Below are positions 31,319 to 34,452 of a DNA stretch of 34,452 bases, in pieces. Position numbers and translations under genes: made by a program. The notes below the pieces were generated by a model. The model was not told the origin of the DNA, did not search any database, and saw nothing but the letters and a program-made list of their open reading frames with translations. Positions within the stretch are counted from its first letter, which is position 1. Each line of letters opens with the position of its first letter. Source of the DNA: Bacteroidota bacterium. GTDB lineage: Bacteria; Bacteroidota; Bacteroidia; Chitinophagales; BACL12. The stretch is from contig WGOA01000015.1 of assembly GCA_016124275.1 (NCBI GenBank), positions 1 to 34,452 of the forward strand. The letters are read 5' to 3'.

Positions 31319-32029
31319 TCAAGCCAATTGCATCGGAACTTCCATGAGCAGGACCTGAGCGCCAGCATGGACTTCCAGTTGGACCGATTCGGTTTCCCAA
31401 ATGCCCAACCCATCGCGCCGATTCAAGGCATGGCCGCCAAGCTTTACCTGGCCATCCAGCACAAAGGCATAGAGGCCATTTCCCTGGTCATGCAAAGTAT
31501 ATGTCAGCGATACATCCTGATCAAAAGTACCGATGGAAAACCAAGCGTTTTGGTGAATCCATACTCCCTGATCTTCGGGCGAAGGGGACAACACTTGAAC
31601 AAGGGTGTTTGGTGCTTCCGGGATTTGTTGCTGATCGTAGCGGGGCGCTACCCCTTTGGCGCGAGGAATGACCCAGATCTGTAAAAAGCGGACCTGCTCT
31701 GAATTGCTGTTGTTGAATTCGCTGTGCTCAACCCCGGTGCCGGCACTCATCACCTGGATGTCGCCTTGGCGGATGATCGACTTGTTGCCCATGCTATCCT
31801 GGTGGACTAATGCTCCTTGAAGCGGTATGGAGATAATCTCCATGTTGCTGTGCGGATGGCGGCCAAAGCCCTTTCCCGGCGCAACAGCATCGTCGTTAAG
31901 CACGCGAAGGACGCCAAAGTGCATGCGCTCCTGCTCATGGTAGTTGGCAAAACTGAAGGAGTGGTAGCTTTTCAGCCAATCATGATCGGCAAATCCTCGG
32001 CTTTGAGCGGAATGATACACAGTTTTCAT
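31319..32029 (-). CDS. Pirin family protein (YhhW-like)
   Basis: The 236-residue bicupin has the pirin features SRGFADHDWLKSYHSFSFANY (N-terminal), VLNDDAVAPGKGFGRHPHSN and MEIISIPLQGALVHQDSMGN, where two His of HPHS and a later H (GTGVEHSEFN) and Glu (about 100-105) form the metal site. E. coli YhhW, of similar size, shows quercetin 2,3-dioxygenase activity. The physiological substrate in most bacteria is unknown, so the function is only a class assignment. A palindrome and an exact TAnnTTTG box precede it (32054-32095). The GNAT gene follows after 23 bp. Confidence 0.9.
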   Translation of the reverse strand: MKTVYHSAQSRGFADHDWLKSYHSFSFANYHEQERMHFGVLRVLNDDAVAPGKGFGRHPHSNMEIISIPLQGALVHQDSMGNKSIIRQGDIQVMSAGTGVEHSEFNNSNSEQVRFLQIWVIPRAKGVAPRYDQQQIPEAPNTLVQVLSPSPEDQGVWIHQNAWFSIGTFDQDVSLTYTLHDQGNGLYAFVLDGQVKLGGHALNRRDGLGIWETESVQLEVHAGAQVLLMEVPMQLA

Positions 32030-32053
32030 GGAAACCTTTGTTGGTTAACGAGC

Positions 32054-32095
32054 CAAAACTATCCATTCTGACTCTTGGATTGATGTTATAACATC
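32054..32095 (-). promoter_or_regulatory. Pirin promoter box with a perfect palindrome at the -33 region
   Basis: On the minus strand the exact box TAGTTTTG occupies 32061-32054, about 25 nt before the pirin ATG. No TTG is found at N17-23; instead the perfect 14-bp palindrome GATGTTATAACATC (32082-32095) covers that position. An activator replacing the -33 contact, or a repressor, is the inferred use. The remainder of the 113-bp spacer shows nothing else. Confidence 0.45.
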
Positions 32096-32142
32096 GAATC
32101 TGGCGCCATAGTTCCAAACAGCAAATTGCTGGATCATGCAAG

Positions 32143-32775
32143 TCACACCGATGACTTCGGAAATTGCCCGTTGCTGGGCAAAGCCACCTCCTTGGGTCCG
32201 AAATAGCAGGTCAAAATGGAATCCATTTGTTCCTGACCCCGGGCTATTCGAACAGCTTTGTCCCAAACATCTTTCTGCATAACGGGTTGCAGCGGTTGTG
32301 GAAGCTTGTCCAGAAAAGGTATTGCGGCCGATAGTTTGCGGTCCCAGGTAGGGTAGTATCGAAGTAAATCATCGGGGTACACCACCTTTCGCCGCGAACC
32401 TTCATCCATGCCCTTGAAGGGTCTTGGAATATTGAGGTAGCCGTAGTCATCGGTCAACTGCTCACCTGCCTCAATATCGCGGATGGCTACTTCGAATTCG
32501 TAGGCAGTGGTCATGCAATTGGATCGGAAGCTGTGGTTGACGTAGCGTCCAATGTCCCAGCACAAAACAAAATTCCCCTTGTTGTTGCGATAGGTATAGG
32601 TGTCCAGGATATCCTGGTACAACGGGTCCATCGCTGCAATTTGCTGGGGTGTAAATTCCCGGTCCAGCGCATCCAATACCCAGGTGATGGTGCCTTTGGG
32701 AATTCGTTGCGTAGCGACCACCCCGTATCCGATTTCGGGGCTGATAAAACGCAATTCTGTATGGGGGTGAATCAT
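32143..32775 (-). CDS. SET-domain protein (putative protein-lysine methyltransferase)
   Basis: The 210-residue protein is a compact SET domain (about 1-125): GYGVVATQRIPKGTITWVLD at the N-terminus, RYVNHSFRSNC (the NHS motif that binds S-adenosylmethionine and forms the pseudoknot) and EAGEQLTDDYGYLN with the catalytic Tyr. The 80-residue C-terminal part (KLPQPLQPVMQKDVWDKAVR, LTCYFGPKE) is specific to bacterial members and replaces the post-SET region. Targets of most bacterial SET proteins are unknown. The gene has its own promoter (32827-32854) and is followed by pirin on the same strand. Confidence 0.85.
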   Translation of the reverse strand: MIHPHTELRFISPEIGYGVVATQRIPKGTITWVLDALDREFTPQQIAAMDPLYQDILDTYTYRNNKGNFVLCWDIGRYVNHSFRSNCMTTAYEFEVAIRDIEAGEQLTDDYGYLNIPRPFKGMDEGSRRKVVYPDDLLRYYPTWDRKLSAAIPFLDKLPQPLQPVMQKDVWDKAVRIARGQEQMDSILTCYFGPKEVALPSNGQFPKSSV

Positions 32776-32826
32776 GGTTTGCCTTGCATTGGGAGCCAGA
32801 ACCAGAGCAGAGCCGATTTAGCCGTT

Positions 32827-32854
32827 CAAAGATAGGCGGGCTTTTAATCCGCAA
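32827..32854 (-). promoter_or_regulatory. Bacteroidota-type promoter for the SET-domain gene
   Basis: Minus strand: TTG (32854-32852), 17 nt, exact box TATCTTTG (32834-32827). The predicted transcript start near 32822 gives a leader of about 45 nt. Spacing and box are among the best in the window. Confidence 0.55.
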
Positions 32855-32896
32855 TAGGGCTTTGGAACAGGAATATTTTGCTGTGGAAAACCAACC

Positions 32897-33157
32897 TCAA
32901 ACGTTTCGTTCTGAGGCCGCAATTCCTTCGCGGGTCCACTTGAGATAGCCCCGGGCATTCATCACTAAAAAAACCGAATTCCCTACGGCAACGCCAAGAC
33001 TGTTCATGGGAAACAGTCCTAGGTACACCCAAACGGCATTGCCCAAAATAAAGGTCAGAAAACCAATCCTTTTTTTATTGCCTAGCTGGTAAACTGCCAT
33101 TAGGCTTAATGCCATTCCCAACCAATCCAGCCCGTAATAAGTTGTGAAAATATCCAT
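32897..33157 (-). CDS. Small PnuC/YgjV-like membrane protein
   Basis: The ATG at 33157 gives 86 residues (MDIFTTYYGLDWLGMALSLM) with three hydrophobic segments at about 10-22, 30-48 and 52-70. The longer frame to 33217 adds non-membrane residues derived from the repeat region. The pattern LGNKKRIGFLTFILGNAVW, then NSVFLVMNARGYLKW resembles half of PnuC-type nicotinamide riboside transporters and small YgjV/SWEET-like proteins. A dimer could make a full channel, but transport activity is inference. It lies downstream of the MBL-fold gene on the same strand, separated by part of a tandem repeat. Confidence 0.65.
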   Translation of the reverse strand: MDIFTTYYGLDWLGMALSLMAVYQLGNKKRIGFLTFILGNAVWVYLGLFPMNSLGVAVGNSVFLVMNARGYLKWTREGIAASERNV

Positions 33158-33163
33158 AAAAAA

Positions 33164-33205
33164 TATCTGTTTAGGGTGGCAGGCTATCTGTTTAAAGTGG
33201 CAGGT
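33164..33205 (-). repeat. 21-bp tandem duplication spanning the MBL-fold gene stop
   Basis: Two 21-bp units (33164-33184 and 33185-33205) start TATCTGTTTA and end GTGGCAGG plus one base; they differ at three positions. The stop codon of the MBL-fold gene (33192-33194) lies in the second unit, so the first unit is a copy of the gene's 3' end placed downstream. Confidence 0.88.
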
Positions 33206-33959
33206 GGACTGGTTCATAGCCCGGCATGGGGCGAAAAGGCAACGCAGGATCCATCTGTACAGCGGCCAAGTCTGCGTAATGCACTTTGGCTAAGCGCGCC
33301 ACCAATCCCTTCATCTGTTTAGCTTCGTCGTGCGTATTGAGCAAGTGGGAAGGCTGCAAGCTCCGAACCAGCGCCTGTACCTGTTCCATCCCAGGATTGA
33401 CATGACCACCCATAATTCCCGGAAGCCTGAAATCAGTAAAGGTGGTTACCAGGGCGTGAACCCCGGTTTCGCGCAACTGTGCAACCTCTTCTGCTTTCAG
33501 ATCGAAACCATGTGGGGCATAAAACAAGCAGGGAGCATTGGCAGGTCGCACCATAACCCCAAAATAAACCGGATCAAGGCGTTTGGCTGGCCGAAACGCC
33601 TGAAACACGAAGCCCCGAAAGTTCAAGGGGGTACCTTGATCCGGGATCAACAAGAGCTTTCGGTCCGGAAAACAGCGCTTGAGCCGGTTGTACGCCTTCC
33701 TGGTGGCCAGGATAGGCAGCGTAGCAGGCAGGCTGCGCAAGGTAGGAATATGGCAATGGTCGTTGTACGACTGCGCAATCAGGATGGCATCCGCTTCGGG
33801 TACCTGCTCAGGGGGCACAGGGTCGGTTACATGCCATTGCTCATTGAGCCAGGGGGCACCGTCCACTTCCGAGCCAACCAACCAGGGGTCAACAATCAGG
33901 CGCAGGTTATTCCAATGCAAAAACCAGGAAGAGTCCTGATTGAGCCGCTGAATGATCAT
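33192..33959 (-). CDS. MBL-fold (UlaG-like) protein with altered metal motif
   Basis: The ATG at 33959 gives 255 residues beginning MIIQRLNQDSSWFLHW; an in-frame ATG at 33989 would add ten. NLRLIVDPWLVG, ADAILIAQSYNDHCH, LFYAPHGFD and LNTHDEAKQMKG mark a metallo-beta-lactamase fold of the UlaG-like group. The HxHxDH motif reads QSYNDHCH: the first two His are Gln and Tyr, while Asp-His and a further His are kept. Plant and cyanobacterial relatives share such a motif from memory. The protein may bind one metal or act on an unknown substrate. The EgtD-like gene lies upstream on the same strand (13-43 bp gap). Confidence 0.75.
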   Translation of the reverse strand: MIIQRLNQDSSWFLHWNNLRLIVDPWLVGSEVDGAPWLNEQWHVTDPVPPEQVPEADAILIAQSYNDHCHIPTLRSLPATLPILATRKAYNRLKRCFPDRKLLLIPDQGTPLNFRGFVFQAFRPAKRLDPVYFGVMVRPANAPCLFYAPHGFDLKAEEVAQLRETGVHALVTTFTDFRLPGIMGGHVNPGMEQVQALVRSLQPSHLLNTHDEAKQMKGLVARLAKVHYADLAAVQMDPALPFRPMPGYEPVHLPL

Positions 33960-34002
33960 CGCGCAAAGTTCGCCGTCTTCTGTCAACATTTAGAACGGGC
34001 TT

Positions 34003-34452
34003 TCAAAGCGTTTTGCGCAACAGAAAGTCGCCGAAATACGCGCGGCTATCCATAAAAATCCGCTCCAGCACCAGGCCAGTACCCAATAAAATTTCTCGCA
34101 ATATTCCTTCTGTATATTTGCGGGAAATTTCTGTGTGAATTGGTTCGCCTATTTCAAAATCGAACGATTGTTCAAGCGCTTCAATGCGCACGCTTTGCAT
34201 AGACCTAGAAATTAAGGCACTTCGAGCAACCCCCTCGCTTTCATCATAGGAGGGTTTATGTTCCCATTGGTCCAGGTTAAAATCAGCACCCAATTCGCGA
34301 TTGATTCGCGCCAACAGATTCAGGTTAAAGGCCCTGGTTATCCCAGCGGCATCGCTGTAAGCCGGAAGCACCACAGAGGCCGGTTTGACCAGGTCCAGGC
34401 CAAGCAAAACACTGTCACCGGTGTGCAGAAGTTCGCTCAATTGGGAGAGAAA
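34003..34452 (-). CDS. egtD: EgtD-like histidine N-alpha-methyltransferase, C-terminal part (cut by the window end)
   Basis: The frame stays open to the last base, so the N-terminal half lies beyond the window; 149 codons are visible. The residues SVLLGLDLVKPASVVLPAYSD, then AAGITRAFNLNLLARINREL followed by GADFNLDQWEHKP are the hallmark of EgtD/DUF2260 methyltransferases, and GEPIHTEISRKYT is the second. EgtD trimethylates the amino group of L-histidine to hercynine in ergothioneine synthesis. An EgtB sulfoxide synthase gene would be expected nearby but is not in view. Because EgtD consumes histidine, it may draw on the product of the his operon 22 kb away; this link is an inference. Confidence 0.82.
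   Translation of the reverse strand, partial: FLSQLSELLHTGDSVLLGLDLVKPASVVLPAYSDAAGITRAFNLNLLARINRELGADFNLDQWEHKPSYDESEGVARSALISRSMQSVRIEALEQSFDFEIGEPIHTEISRKYTEGILREILLGTGLVLERIFMDSRAYFGDFLLRKTL

Noticed and set aside
32143-32775. Eukaryotic contamination because of a SET domain
   Set aside because: The gene has a Bacteroidota-type promoter, no introns, and base use like its neighbours. SET proteins are known in bacteria.

Overview
The window looks like a chromosomal segment of a free-living Bacteroidota, probably Saprospiria-like. The evidence is a gliding-motility/type IX secretion (CHU_C) C-terminal domain, three FISUMP-domain paralogues, several TTG-N17..23-TAnnTTTG promoter-like sites of the Bacteroidota type, few Shine-Dalgarno sequences, and moderately high GC. 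The lineage is inferred from gene content and motifs; no rRNA or tRNA gene was seen.

Left part (1-5000, + strand): an LpxH-like metallophosphoesterase, an MBOAT O-acyltransferase with an SGNH-like membrane-anchored partner (probably surface polysaccharide O-acetylation), and two exported thioredoxin-fold proteins whose genes overlap by 4 nt.

Centre-left (5000-12700, + strand): a complete histidine operon hisG-D-C-B-H-A-F-IE, with fused HisB and HisIE and mostly overlapping or nearly abutting genes. Ahead of it is a transcription attenuator that can be read directly. It has a Bacteroidota promoter, a 20-codon leader peptide (GTG start) with five consecutive His codons, an 11-bp terminator hairpin with a T7 tract, and an exclusive antiterminator formed by the last leader codons. 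A 19-bp tandem repeat array of six units lies between the terminator and hisG. This leader is the most interesting part of the window.

Middle (12690-17216, - strand): DoxX and YHS proteins, then a lipid cluster (PlsB/PlsC-type acyltransferase, GpsA glycerol-3-phosphate dehydrogenase) with a SAM methyltransferase. A secreted L-type lectin/CHU_C protein diverges at 17353.

19176-27501 (- strand): PhoX-like phosphatase, PaaK-type ligase, a LexA/CI-like autocleaving regulator, a GT4 glycosyltransferase, a lipocalin, an ABC-F ATPase and an unrecognised exported protein. 27689-30935 (+): three tandem secreted FISUMP proteins, the first interrupted by an in-frame amber codon at a conserved Trp position. 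30993-34452 (-): GNAT, pirin, SET-domain protein, small PnuC-like membrane protein, MBL-fold protein and an EgtD-like histidine methyltransferase cut by the window end.

Short tandem duplications recur in the spacers (13, 19, 6, about 28, 26, 8 and 21 bp units). Apart from the 455-bp his leader there is no gene-free stretch longer than 300 bp.
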